A stretch of 50,904 bases of DNA from an uncultured Eubacteriales bacterium (GCA_902764915.1 CACWXY010000023.1:1-50904); one strand, 5' to 3'; positions 15,043 to 24,034 are shown, numbered from the stretch's first letter. Translations and numbers: made by a program. The notes: a model not told the origin generated them from the letters alone.

Positions 15043-16668
15043 ATGAAACGACTGCTCTCTCTGGCACTGGCTGTCGCAATGTGTCTGACCCTGTTCAGCT
15101 TTGCGTCCGCTGAAGATGACAAGACCCCCATTACCTTCCGCTTCTACAACGCGGACGGCAAGAACGCCGACTGGGATAACCCGGTTGCGGCTGCCATTAC
15201 GGAAGCCACCGGTGTCACCCTGATTGTTTCCTATCCCGTATCCTCTCAGGGCGATGCCAAGGAAGACGTAGCCCGCTGGATCGCACTGGACGAGTATCCG
15301 GATCTGGTCTATACCAAGGGCGACGCCACCAACCTGTATGAGGCCGGCGCGCTGATCGATATGACCGATCTGATCGAAGAATATGGCCCCAACATCAAGA
15401 AGATGTACGGCGAAGAATATAAGAAGCTCCAGTGGGGCAACGGCGACACGGGCATCTATCAGCTGTCCTATGCCGGTGTCGGCGCACAGTCCCTGACCTC
15501 CGGCGGCTCCTGCCAGATCCAGTATGCCGCGCTGAAGGAAAATGACTGGAAGTATCCCACCACCATTGAAGAGTATGAAGCGGTGATCAAGCAGTATCTG
15601 GCAGCCCATCCCAAGACCGATGACGGTCTGGACATGATCGGTCTGACCATTTCCTCCGCTGACTGGCACTGGATGATCACCCTGGGCAACCCCGCCGGCT
15701 TCATCGCTGACGCACAGCCCGACAACGGCCAGTGGCTGATTGACGACGAATACAACGTCATCTACAAGCATCACACCGAGGAAGAAAAGGAATACTTCCG
15801 CTGGCTGAACCGGATGTACAATGAAGGCATCCTGGATCCTAACTTTGCCACCCAGACCGATGATGACTATATCGCCAAGCTGGCCAATGGCCAGGTGGTC
15901 GCCATCACTGACGCCGAATGGCATTACAATCAGGCCAACCAGGCGCTGATCGCTTCCGATAAGATGGAGCACACCTTCTGCGGTCTGCCTGTCACCCTGA
16001 CTGCCGAGCAGAAGTGCCCCATGCTCATGTACCAGGGCCTGCAGGTCGGCTGGGGCGTGGGCATCACCACCAGCTGCAAGGACCCCGTCCGTGCGGTCAA
16101 GTTCCTTGACTTCCTCTGCTCCGATGAAGGCCAGATCCTCTACAACTGGGGCATTGAAGGCGTGAACTACTTCCTGGATGAAAACGGCATGCCGTACCGC
16201 ACCGCCGAAGAAATCGCCAAGGCACAGTCCGATCCCGACTACTCCAAGAAGACCGGTATCGGCAACTACACCGGTTTCCCGATCCGCGGCAGCGGCTCTG
16301 TCCGTGAATCCGACGGCTTCCCCTACACCGTAAACACCCGTGCCACCGTCAAGGCTGAGTACAACGCCATTCAGAAGGAAGCCTGCGAAGCCTGGGGCGT
16401 GGATATGCTCATTGATATCTTCCCGCAGCCCAGCGAGTTCGCCATCCCGCCGTATTCTCCGCTGTGGGCTTATCAGAAGCCGCAGGAACTGCAGGATCAG
16501 GAAGCAATCCTCAACGAAATCGCGCCTATCGACCTGGTCAAGTGCGTGCAGGGCAGCCCCGAAGACTTTGACGCCAACTGGGATGCCATGATCGCTGACT
16601 TTGAGAACAATGGTCTGGCCGAATGCGAAGCCGGCTATACCGCATGGCTCGCTGAGAAGCTTCAGTAA
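15043..16668 (+). CDS. Extracellular solute-binding protein, LplA-type (family 1)
   Basis: 541 aa. The signal peptide MKRLLSLALAVAMCLTLFSFASA ends with Ala-X-Ala before EDD and lacks a convincing lipobox (the only Cys follows Met). This predicts SPase I cleavage rather than lipid anchoring, unusual for a Gram-positive ABC binding protein. The mature part shows the long two-lobed oligosaccharide-binding pattern (DEYPDLVYTKGDATNLYEAGALIDMTDL; KFLDFLCSDEGQILYNWGIEG). RBS GGAGG precedes the ATG. With the two permeases it forms an importer whose substrate is probably a plant- or host-derived beta-glycoside, judged from the adjacent GH3 gene (inference). Confidence 0.92.
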   Translation: MKRLLSLALAVAMCLTLFSFASAEDDKTPITFRFYNADGKNADWDNPVAAAITEATGVTLIVSYPVSSQGDAKEDVARWIALDEYPDLVYTKGDATNLYEAGALIDMTDLIEEYGPNIKKMYGEEYKKLQWGNGDTGIYQLSYAGVGAQSLTSGGSCQIQYAALKENDWKYPTTIEEYEAVIKQYLAAHPKTDDGLDMIGLTISSADWHWMITLGNPAGFIADAQPDNGQWLIDDEYNVIYKHHTEEEKEYFRWLNRMYNEGILDPNFATQTDDDYIAKLANGQVVAITDAEWHYNQANQALIASDKMEHTFCGLPVTLTAEQKCPMLMYQGLQVGWGVGITTSCKDPVRAVKFLDFLCSDEGQILYNWGIEGVNYFLDENGMPYRTAEEIAKAQSDPDYSKKTGIGNYTGFPIRGSGSVRESDGFPYTVNTRATVKAEYNAIQKEACEAWGVDMLIDIFPQPSEFAIPPYSPLWAYQKPQELQDQEAILNEIAPIDLVKCVQGSPEDFDANWDAMIADFENNGLAECEAGYTAWLAEKLQ

Positions 16669-16704
16669 TCCCCGTTTCTCTGAAAACAGATAATCCCTGA
16701 ATTT

Positions 16705-16738
16705 TCTGGCCTGATATCCCCCTGGATATCGGGCCAGA
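16705..16738 (+). terminator. Hairpin between binding protein and GH3 gene
   Basis: A 15-bp near-perfect stem (16705-16719 with 16723-16738) is followed by only TTT. It is more likely a transcript-end stabiliser or partial terminator than a full stop. It would leave the binding protein more abundant than the glycosidase. Confidence 0.6.
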
Positions 16739-16768
16739 TTTGCCTATGGGAAAGAAAGGAAACGCATC

Positions 16769-19681
16769 ATGTCCAATGAACAGAAATATACTCCATTCCA
16801 CGATCCGTCCCTTTCCGTGGATGCCCGGATTGACTGGCTTCTGTCGGAACTGACCGTCTCGGAAAAGCTGGCCATGATCTCCTCCGGATCTGCAGACTGC
16901 GAGCGTCTCGGCTTTCGGCGCATGTCCGCAGGCGGAGAAGCGGCCCACGGCGTGGAAGCGCGCAATGATCAGAATGAACTGGGCCAGGCGGAGCCCACTA
17001 CTTCCTTCCCCCAGCCTATCGGCATGAGCGCTTCCTGGGATCCGGAAATGATCTATAAGGCCGGCGAGATCACCGGGACGGAAGCCCGCGTGATTGCCCA
17101 TCGGCACCCGGACCGCGGACTGCTGCGCTGGGCACCAACGGTGGACATGTGCCGTGATCCGCGCTGGGGACGCAATGAGGAAGGCTACGGCGAGGATCCC
17201 GTGCTGACCGGAAAAATGGCGTCCGCCTATATCCGCGGCATGCAGGGCGAGCATCCGCATTACCTGCGCTGTGCGGCCACGCTCAAGCATTTCTACGCCA
17301 ATAACGTGGAAAACGGCCGTGGCTGGAAGAATTCCTCCGTAGACCCGCGCAACCGGTATGAATACTATTTTGAACCGTTCCGCCGCTGCATTCAGGACGG
17401 ACATGCCGAAGGCATTATGACTGCATACAACCGGATCAACGGTACCATCGGCGTTCTGAACCCGGAAGTGCAGTCCATTCTCAAGGATCAGTACGGTCTG
17501 ACCCACGCCGTTTCCGATGGCGGTGCCACCGGTATGGTGGTCAGTGTCCATCACGAGTTCGGACTCAATGCCCAGACGATTCCCGCAGCCATTCATGCAG
17601 GCGTGGACGCCATGTCCGACAATCCGCAGGCTATGCATCAGGCGGCTGTGGAAGCATATGAGCTGGGTCTGCTCACAGAAAAGGACGTGGACCAGGCGCT
17701 GCGGAACATGCTGCGCACCAAGATCCGGCTGGGCATCTATGACCAGCCCGGGCAGAACCCCTATGACATGGTCACGGAAGCAGACCTGTGCTCAGACGCC
17801 AGTCGCGAGGCCTGCCTGCAGCTGAGCCGGGAAAGCGTGATTCTTCTGCAGAACAGGGATGCGCTCCTGCCCCTGCAGGACAAGGAAGATATCGCACTCA
17901 TAGGACCTGTGGGTGACAAGTGGTATCAGGACTGGTACGGCGGAGAGCCGGACCATCGGATCAGCCTGCTTCAGGGACTCACAGATCTGCGCAGGGAAAC
18001 GGTGCCTTTTGCCGATGCCCTGGACCGGGTCCGTCTGAAAATGGGAGACCGCTATCTGTACGTCCGGGACGATGAGGTCCTGTGTCTGGGCGATACCGGC
18101 GATACCTTTATAGTCACGGACTGGGGCGAGGACAGCGTTACACTGCACTGCGAGCGCACAAAGAAATGCCTGCGCATGTATATGCCCTTCGGGCAGTTTG
18201 CCGACTTGTCCAAGCGAGGCCTGATCCTGGCTGACAAGCCGGAGCCGTTTGACTTTCTGGAACTGGCCGTCTTCCACAGGAGAGACCAGGAAGACGGTAC
18301 ACTGGAACTGCATACCTTCCTGGAGATGCCCATGACTGTCAATGAGGACGGCACAGTGGGCTGTGATAACGGAAAGACACCGCTGCGCGTGACAATGGAA
18401 ACCGTCCGCAGCGGGATCCAGGAAGCCGTCCAGCTGGCCCGCGCGCACAGAACAGTCATACTGGCACTGGGGTCCAATCCTGTGATAAACGCCAAGGAAA
18501 TCTCGGACCGCACCACGCTCGCTCTGCCGCCGGACCAGGCACGTCTTCTGAAGGCGGTCAGCGAAGCGAATCCGCGCATTGTGCTGGTGCTTCTGACAAA
18601 CTATCCCTATCTGATGAATGAAGCCAGGGCGCAGGCCCCTGCCATACTGCTCAGCGCCACTGGAAGCCAGGATATGGGACGCGCAGCTGCCGAAACCCTG
18701 TTCGGCATAAACGCGCCGGCCGGCCGTCTGAATCAGACATGGGTGCTCTCAGAGGACCAGCTGCCACCCATGGACGATTACGATATCATTCAGAAGGGCC
18801 GTACCTACCGCTATCTCGATGCCGATGTCGCCTTCCCCTTCGGGTATGGGCTGACCTATACGTCCTTTGCCTACAGCGACCTGCATGTCGCGCTGGAGGA
18901 AAACAGCGTCCTCCGCATCGCCTTTACCGTCAAGAATACCGGTGACCGTACCTCGGACGAAGTCGCTCAGGTGTATGCCGTTGCGCCGCCTTCCCGGGCG
19001 AAAAAGCCTCTGCGTCAGCTGCTGGGCTTTGAACGTCTGCATGCAGTACAGCCGGGCGAATCACGCCAGGTATCCCTGCGCGTGCCCACGCAGGAGCTGC
19101 GCTTCTATGATGTCATCAGCCGCTCCCTTATGGTGGAGGAAGGCGATTATACGCTCTACGCCGGACGCCACTGCCTGGACCGGGCTGCGGAAGCATGCAT
19201 TCATGTTCCCGGCGGAAAGCCCGGCTGCCGCGACAGCCGGCGCCATCAGCCGGCGGATCATTATGACACCTGTGACAACGTGGAGATCGTAAAAGGCCTG
19301 CTGGGCTTCTTCGCCATCGCGCCAATGGATCCTGCCAAGCCGCTGATCGCAGAATATCGGGACTGCCAGCTGCCTGGAAAAGACGGAGAACTGGTCCTCT
19401 TCCTAAGGAGCGCGGCTGGCTGCAAGGTCCGCGCCTGCGTGAACGGAAAAGAGGTTGCCTGCTGGGAAGGCGAAACCCGTACCTATGCCAGGAATGCCAT
19501 GCGTCTCGGTCATGATCCTGCGGAAAAGCTCGCCCGTCAGCAGCCCATTTTTGTCGAACTGCGGCTGCCGCTGAAGGATCTGCCCACCGACGCGCCGGCC
19601 GCCCTTCAGCTCTGTCTCTCGGGAGATGCGCAGCTCTGCTACTGGCGTATCACGGAGCCGGCGCCTGTACTCTTCGGATAA
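16769..19681 (+). CDS. Glycoside hydrolase family 3 (beta-glucosidase/xylosidase-like)
   Basis: 970 aa, no signal peptide, so it acts inside the cell on imported oligosaccharide. The TIM-barrel domain covers about 1-300 with the nucleophile Asp250 in HAVSDGGA; RWAPTVDMCRDPRWGRNEEGYGEDP and KHFYANN are GH3 signatures. The alpha/beta sandwich is split by an insertion at about 423-510 (MGDRYLYVRDDEVLCLG...) that looks beta-trefoil/fascin-like. An FN3-like domain follows (about 710-800; FTVKNTGDRTSDEVAQVY). The last ~150 residues form an extra carbohydrate-binding-like beta domain. RBS AAAGAAAGG is upstream. The substrate linkage is not certain. Confidence 0.92.
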   Translation: MSNEQKYTPFHDPSLSVDARIDWLLSELTVSEKLAMISSGSADCERLGFRRMSAGGEAAHGVEARNDQNELGQAEPTTSFPQPIGMSASWDPEMIYKAGEITGTEARVIAHRHPDRGLLRWAPTVDMCRDPRWGRNEEGYGEDPVLTGKMASAYIRGMQGEHPHYLRCAATLKHFYANNVENGRGWKNSSVDPRNRYEYYFEPFRRCIQDGHAEGIMTAYNRINGTIGVLNPEVQSILKDQYGLTHAVSDGGATGMVVSVHHEFGLNAQTIPAAIHAGVDAMSDNPQAMHQAAVEAYELGLLTEKDVDQALRNMLRTKIRLGIYDQPGQNPYDMVTEADLCSDASREACLQLSRESVILLQNRDALLPLQDKEDIALIGPVGDKWYQDWYGGEPDHRISLLQGLTDLRRETVPFADALDRVRLKMGDRYLYVRDDEVLCLGDTGDTFIVTDWGEDSVTLHCERTKKCLRMYMPFGQFADLSKRGLILADKPEPFDFLELAVFHRRDQEDGTLELHTFLEMPMTVNEDGTVGCDNGKTPLRVTMETVRSGIQEAVQLARAHRTVILALGSNPVINAKEISDRTTLALPPDQARLLKAVSEANPRIVLVLLTNYPYLMNEARAQAPAILLSATGSQDMGRAAAETLFGINAPAGRLNQTWVLSEDQLPPMDDYDIIQKGRTYRYLDADVAFPFGYGLTYTSFAYSDLHVALEENSVLRIAFTVKNTGDRTSDEVAQVYAVAPPSRAKKPLRQLLGFERLHAVQPGESRQVSLRVPTQELRFYDVISRSLMVEEGDYTLYAGRHCLDRAAEACIHVPGGKPGCRDSRRHQPADHYDTCDNVEIVKGLLGFFAIAPMDPAKPLIAEYRDCQLPGKDGELVLFLRSAAGCKVRACVNGKEVACWEGETRTYARNAMRLGHDPAEKLARQQPIFVELRLPLKDLPTDAPAALQLCLSGDAQLCYWRITEPAPVLFG

Positions 19682-20139
19682 TCCCTCATGCAGAAAAAGC
19701 CGCACGATGCCGGGTCTTTCCCGCCATCGTGCGGCTGTAAAGAAAGCGATCCTGTCTTTTACACTTCCGGAGCATGAAAATGTCCACAGTCCCTTCTGTT
19801 TCCGCGGAAAGCGGAGATGAAAGGCGCCTGCGATCTGTAGCAAAAAAGTCCCGGCAGGCGGCTGTCATCATCCTTTTTTTCAATGGTACCCAAACGCTGG
19901 CAGTGCCCGCGTATTCCGGGTATCATTTTTCCTGCGCGCGAAAGACAGTGAGAGAGACAAAAGGTATGCCGCAGAAGCGATCAGGATTTTGCAGAGCCAT
20001 TCCTGTGTGCTGTGTGTTCCATCGGTAGCCTCCGTTATGTACAAAGCACAGAAGAAAACGGGCCTGGCATGATCGTGAGTCTGCAGAAAATGGGACTTTC
20101 ATCAAAAGACAGGTGCCTTTCGCATCTTTTCATTGCGTT
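19682..20139. other. Intergenic region with one hairpin
   Basis: 458 bp between convergent genes. An inverted repeat at 19698-19709/19725-19736 (AGCCGCACGATG arms) is preceded on the plus strand by AAAAA. It therefore acts best as a terminator for minus-strand transcripts from the ATPase gene, and only weakly for GH3. Otherwise I see nothing supportable. Confidence 0.6.
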
Positions 20140-21492
20140 TTATATTTCCAGCATTGTTTCTGTCAGTTCCTTCGTCCCGAAAAACATCACATCATAAATT
20201 GGTAAATACGTAATCTTTCCTTTCGTCGTGATCTCGCGAGAATTCGATAGAACACAAGCTTTTTTTACATGATAATCATCGTTATTGACAAAGTGATTCA
20301 GCGCGCTGTGAACGGTGTAATCCTTGCCGGACTTCACTTCAATGGGTACAGCAGAAAGACTCTCATAATCGTCGATCAGATAATCAACCTCGCCCTTGCT
20401 GCGGTTGTCGTAATAATACAGATTGAAACCGTGAGCTATCAGTTCACTGGCTACAACACTCTCATAGACCGATCCAAGGTTGATGCTCCGCTCATCCTCC
20501 AGAACCGCACGGATATTACGGTCGTACAGAATCGATGTCAGAATGCCCACATCATTCAGATACAGCTTCAGCAGGTTTTTTCCTGAGGACTCAATCAGGG
20601 GAAATGTCGGTGTGGAGATCGCCTGCACATTTAATGCAATGCCTGCGCTGATCAGATAATCAAACTCATCCTCATAATTCGCAAAGGTGCTGCCCTTCTT
20701 TCCCTCAATTCGCTGCGCAACGACACGCTTTTTCCTGTTTCCCAGGTTGAAGGGGATCTGATCGTAGATCCGGCGAATTATCAGCTTGTGATCCTCATCG
20801 TACTTGGAAGCATCAGAGGCATAGTACTCATGTGTTTCTCGCTGTATTTCCCGCACTGCCTGGATATTCCTGGTGTCCAGATAAGCATTCACCGCCGCCG
20901 GAAGCCCACCGACCAGAAGATAGCGCTTGAAGGAGTTCATGATCTTTGCATGCATGGCCTCATCCAGCGGCTCCTGCGCCTCGAATTTCTGACGCATGGC
21001 AGCAATCGTAAACTCGTTCATGCCATTGGCATACAGAAACTCCTCGAAATCCAGGGGAAACATACGCACTTTGCGAATGCTTCCCATAGGGATGGACGTC
21101 GTCTGTGAAAGCGTTACTCCCAGCAGAGAGCCACTGGCAATATACGTAAAACGATGATCCTCGCGAAGGAACTTTAGCATCGTTAGAAGATGTGGATAAG
21201 CCTGAATCTCATCAATGAAAATCAGAGTATCCTTTGCTTCACCCATGAGCTCACCTTTGATCGAACTGACTCGAAGGTAGAAATCATCCACTGTTTTTGC
21301 GTTCGCAAACAGTCTGTCTCCGACGGAGTCCTCCAGCATATTGATCTCAATGAAGTTGTGGAACAGCTTTTTTCCAACATGGCGGATAATAAAAGTTTTT
21401 CCAACCTGACGCGCACCATCAATCAATAAAATACGCTTGGAGTCTGCATGCAGGTGCTGTTCAATCAGGGTTTCAATTTTACGTTTCAGCAC
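20140..21492 (-). CDS. AAA_14/DUF4143 ATPase
   Basis: 450 aa. Walker A GARQVGKT (26-33), Walker B TLIFIDEIQ (about 92-100), sensor-like IASGSLLG. The C-terminal DUF4143 part carries a PD-(D/E)XK-like pattern: GEVDYLIDD, then PIEVKSGKDY. These ATPases are very common in gut anaerobes and of unsettled function, perhaps in mobile-element or toxin-like contexts. A GTG at 21490-21492 is preferred as start because GAGGTGG lies 6 bp upstream; a TTG five codons earlier overlaps that ribosome site. Four phased repeats lie directly upstream (21509-21619). The gene is AT-richer than its neighbours and abuts a truncated DUF3788 gene, so it looks inserted. Confidence 0.88.
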   Translation of the reverse strand: MLKRKIETLIEQHLHADSKRILLIDGARQVGKTFIIRHVGKKLFHNFIEINMLEDSVGDRLFANAKTVDDFYLRVSSIKGELMGEAKDTLIFIDEIQAYPHLLTMLKFLREDHRFTYIASGSLLGVTLSQTTSIPMGSIRKVRMFPLDFEEFLYANGMNEFTIAAMRQKFEAQEPLDEAMHAKIMNSFKRYLLVGGLPAAVNAYLDTRNIQAVREIQRETHEYYASDASKYDEDHKLIIRRIYDQIPFNLGNRKKRVVAQRIEGKKGSTFANYEDEFDYLISAGIALNVQAISTPTFPLIESSGKNLLKLYLNDVGILTSILYDRNIRAVLEDERSINLGSVYESVVASELIAHGFNLYYYDNRSKGEVDYLIDDYESLSAVPIEVKSGKDYTVHSALNHFVNNDDYHVKKACVLSNSREITTKGKITYLPIYDVMFFGTKELTETMLEI

Positions 21493-21508
21493 GACAAACC
21501 ACCTCAAA

Positions 21509-21619
21509 AAAACTTTTCATCAACATTTTAGTTGTTTGTCTGCAACTTTTCAATGAAAATTTATGCCATTTCGTCAACTTTTTAATAATAAATTGCACTT
21601 TCATTCTCAACTTTTCAAT
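21509..21619 (-). repeat. Four phased repeats upstream of the ATPase gene
   Basis: On the minus strand the core ATTGAAAAGTTGA (variants ATTAAAAAGTTGA, ATTGAAAAGTTGC, GATGAAAAGTTTT) occurs four times. Plus-strand positions of the complementary core start near 21509, 21542, 21574 and 21607, spaced 32-33 bp, i.e. three helical turns. The last copy touches the ribosome site. The arrangement suggests cooperative binding of a protein, perhaps the ATPase itself. Confidence 0.75.
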
Positions 21620-21888
21620 AAAGTATTGTGCCGTTTTTCAAACTTTGCTCTTTCTGTCTTACCGAAAATGACCATAAAACCGATGCCATTCTTTCTGGCA
21701 TACAGGGAGCACAGCGTTTTGCCGCCTCTGCGGTATTTATACTCATAATTCCAGTTTCTGCCGCCTGCATTCTATACCCGTTCCATTTCGTATTTTTCAT
21801 CAATCACCGAACAAAGAGCCTGCCACAGATCATACAAAGACGGCCCGAGCAATGCAGACAGGCAGGATTCAGAAGGTACACGATCCAT
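21607..21888 (-). pseudogene. DUF3788-like protein, nonsense-mutated and 3'-truncated
   Basis: From ATG 21888 the frame reads MDRVPSESCLSALLGPSLYDLWQALCSVIDEKYEMERV, then a TAG at 21772-21774 where the family has Trp. It continues NAGGRNWNYEYKYRRGGKTLCSLYARKNGIGFMVIFGKTERAKFEKR, a clear DUF3788 core. After that residue the family C-terminus (~45 aa) is missing and the frame runs into the repeat array, ending at 21607. The start overlaps the end of the GNAT gene by 20 bp, so the two were once an operon. The insertion of the ATPase block probably removed the 3' end. Confidence 0.75.
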
Positions 21889-22396
21889 CACTGCACATTC
21901 TCTCTCGTCCCCGTAAGTCTCCATCCCTGTCAGCGCGGTAATACCGATACTCGTCATCTTCGCATACGAAAGCAAAGCCTGCCTTTTCCAGTACATGCTG
22001 GCTTCGGGTGTTGCTCCGTATCGTATCTGCATACAGGGTTGGAATGTCAAGTTCATTGAAAACATAACGGATGGCAAGGCCTTCCGCGACAGTACCAATG
22101 CCGTGATCCTTGTATTCCGGACGTTTCAGGACAATGCTCAGTGTCGCGCAGGTATGCTCCACTACATCCTTGAGAATCACCTCGCCTACGATCTCATCCT
22201 GCCGCATGATGGCCAGGGGAATGCGCTGTCGCTCCTTCTGCCGCCGGATATAGCGTTCCACCCTTTCCTTGCTGTACACATAGGAAACGCTGGGCTGGCC
22301 CGGCAGAAGCAGATCCGGATCATGTGCATATTCCCGGAAATATCGATGGTACATTTCGTCCGTCATCGGTACCAGCCGGATGTCCCCTGCGTCCAT
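21869..22396 (-). CDS. GNAT-family N-acetyltransferase
   Basis: 175 aa. It resembles RimJ/RimL-like enzymes: IRLVPMTDEMYHRYFREY at the start, GEVILKDV, HGIGTVAEGLAIRYVFNELDIPTLYADTIRSNTRSQHVLEKAGF. The acetyl-CoA loop reads YKDHGIGT. The start at 22396 follows GGAAGG-like sequence on the minus strand. The 3' end overlaps the former DUF3788 gene. Substrate unknown, perhaps a protein N-terminus or a small amine. Confidence 0.88.
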   Translation of the reverse strand: MDAGDIRLVPMTDEMYHRYFREYAHDPDLLLPGQPSVSYVYSKERVERYIRRQKERQRIPLAIMRQDEIVGEVILKDVVEHTCATLSIVLKRPEYKDHGIGTVAEGLAIRYVFNELDIPTLYADTIRSNTRSQHVLEKAGFAFVCEDDEYRYYRADRDGDLRGRERMCSDGSCTF

Positions 22397-22554
22397 GCTT
22401 TCACCTTCCTTCCGTTTGCAGAGAAAGCCGAAGTCTCCCGCGCCAGGCCTTCCCTGCCGTTTTTTCCCGGCCATGGTAGCATGCAGTGCAATGACGCACA
22501 AGAGCGGGCGATCTGTAAACCAGCGAAAAGGAATCCAGAAAAAGTACAGAATCG

Positions 22555-22587
22555 TTTAAGGTTTCTTTAAGCTTTTTCCGATACAAT
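22555..22587 (+). promoter_or_regulatory. Response-regulator-type direct repeat and -10 box
   Basis: TTTAAG at 22555-22560 and again at 22566-22571 are spaced 11 bp. They lie 10 bp upstream of TACAAT (22582-22587), and no good -35 box is present. This layout is typical of promoters activated by OmpR-family response regulators. The gene it drives is broken (22659). Confidence 0.55.
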
Positions 22588-22658
22588 ACGGATGAACATA
22601 TCGGACTGCAAACGCGCAGGGCCCGGTATCGAACCCATGCATACAGGAGGAAATCGCA

Positions 22659-22855
22659 ATGAAAAAACTGCTTTCATGCTCTCTGATTGCTATTGTATTC
22701 GGGTTGTACTAACTTATTGACATTGGGCCTACACCCGAAAAACCTATCCGCAGACGGTTCCCCGGGAATTACAGGGACTGGCCCACGCCGAGCTGGTGCT
22801 GATGTTCCCGGAGCAGTTTTACCGGGAGGTCACCCGGTTTCTTACAAAGGAGTGA
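22659..22855 (+). pseudogene. Deletion scar: exported-protein start joined to hydrolase tail
   Basis: AGGAGG and ATG 22659 begin a signal-peptide-like MKKLLSCSLIAIVFGLY, then TAA at 22710-22712. Shortly after, another frame reads LQGLAHAELVLMFPEQFYREVTRFLTKE to TGA at 22853-22855, which looks like the C-terminal helix of an alpha/beta hydrolase. The two parts come from different genes joined by deletion; nothing functional is expected. Confidence 0.55.
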
Positions 22856-22861
22856 CAGTCT

Positions 22862-23461
22862 ATGAATCGCATGAACAGACAGTGGTTCTACCGGGGCTTC
22901 CGGAAAAAGCTGCGCACCGCCCTGGGCCGGGATGCCGCCGATGCGCTCTGGCAGGAAGCCGGTGAGACCTATGCACAGATCCTGGCGCATCATCCCCGCA
23001 TCCGTCGGCACAAAGGCGCCATGGTACTGCCCGCCGTTGCGCTTTTCATGACCATGGAACAGCACGGAGAGGATGCGGAAGCGCTGCTGAATGCCTACGG
23101 TGACGACATGGGACAGCGCTTTGCGTCGCTTGTGCGCGGCATAACCGGACTGCCCGGTGTATCCCGGCTGATCTGGCGGCATGTGGAGGGCATCATGGAC
23201 CGCATGAGCAGTGAAAAGCTGGGCTACCGTCGCCGGATCGTCTCTCAGCCGCCGGACATGTATGGCGTGGATATTCTCTCCTGCCCCTATCATGAGCTAG
23301 CGAAAGCGCTGGACACGGAAAAAGCCGTCCTGTGCATCTGTCACATGGACAAGGCCTACATGCAGGGCTTCCGCCATATACGCTATGAGCGCACATCCGC
23401 CGTTTCCGAAGGCTGCGCATGCTGTGACTACCGGCTCCGGTATGATCCAGGCAGGCGCTGA
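22862..23461 (+). CDS. L-2-amino-thiazoline-4-carboxylic acid hydrolase-like protein
   Basis: 199 aa. The C-terminal half, CPYHELAKALDTEKAVLCICHMDKAYMQGFRHIRYERTSAVSEGCACCDYRL, is the signature of the ATC-hydrolase-like family (PF14196 type), with conserved Cys and His residues in two clusters. The N-terminal half is helical (FRKKLRTALGRDAADALWQEAGETYAQIL). Family members are often annotated in cysteine-related hydrolysis or as regulators' partners; the true substrate here is unknown. AAGGAG precedes the ATG, overlapping the stop of the hydrolase remnant, so translation was once coupled. A terminator follows at 23483. Confidence 0.8.
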   Translation: MNRMNRQWFYRGFRKKLRTALGRDAADALWQEAGETYAQILAHHPRIRRHKGAMVLPAVALFMTMEQHGEDAEALLNAYGDDMGQRFASLVRGITGLPGVSRLIWRHVEGIMDRMSSEKLGYRRRIVSQPPDMYGVDILSCPYHELAKALDTEKAVLCICHMDKAYMQGFRHIRYERTSAVSEGCACCDYRLRYDPGRR

Positions 23462-23482
23462 AACGGTCATGAGAAGCAATTC

Positions 23483-23531
23483 AGAACGGCATCCTGAAAA
23501 CTCGCAGTGAGGAAGCAGGATGCCGTTTTCT
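23483..23531 (+). terminator. Rho-independent terminator
   Basis: AGAACGGCATCCTG (23483-23496) pairs with CAGGATGCCGTTTTCT (23516-23531) across a 19-nt loop, with TTTT inside the 3' arm. Confidence 0.8.
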
Positions 23532-24034
23532 GTATGCAGGATTTCTCTCGGGATGCTTTCCTGACTGTGTTTGACGATCAGACGGAAAGAGGGCAGTCCG
23601 TTCTTCTTCCCTTTCCTGCATGCCTCGCTGGATCCAAGCCGGCATCCCCCATCCATGCCCAAAAGGATTGCATGACTGTCCGTGACACCGTTTCGTCCGC
23701 CCACCAGGAAATCCCCTTTTCCCGGTTGCTGCCACTGCAATCATGGTCACCGCATCCGGAACGAGCGTTTTCCCGAGCTGATCCTGACGATCACAGGATC
23801 TGGAAGCATTCCTCTCCTGTCGGGGGCGACTACCATGGAACGGAAGAACCACTCCGGGAGCATCGCTATCAACGCCGTGCTGCGGGAAACCCATCACAGC
23901 GTCCCCCCTGCGGAACGACCATATGCATGAATCGTACCCGTTGCGAATGCCATTCGCCGGATGGACACCGTCTCCGGGGCGGCTGTCATACCGAATAGGC
24001 GATCTCTGTGAGGGAAAGCATGCTTAACGCAATA
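23532..24034. other. Gap without assignable gene
   Basis: About 500 bp. Both strands have open frames, and the minus strand near 23600-23750 reads protein-like sequence (VPDAVTMIAVAATGK, then in a shifted frame GDFLVGGRNGVTDSHAI). This suggests a decayed gene that I cannot identify. Confidence 0.4.

Noticed and set aside
15013..15972. Long minus-strand frame of over 300 codons opposite the binding protein
   Set aside because: Shadow caused by the high-GC codon bias of the real gene; no ribosome site and no recognisable domain.
22610..22650. tRNA-like T-arm (GGTATCGAACCC)
   Set aside because: No acceptor stem or anticodon arm can be built around it.
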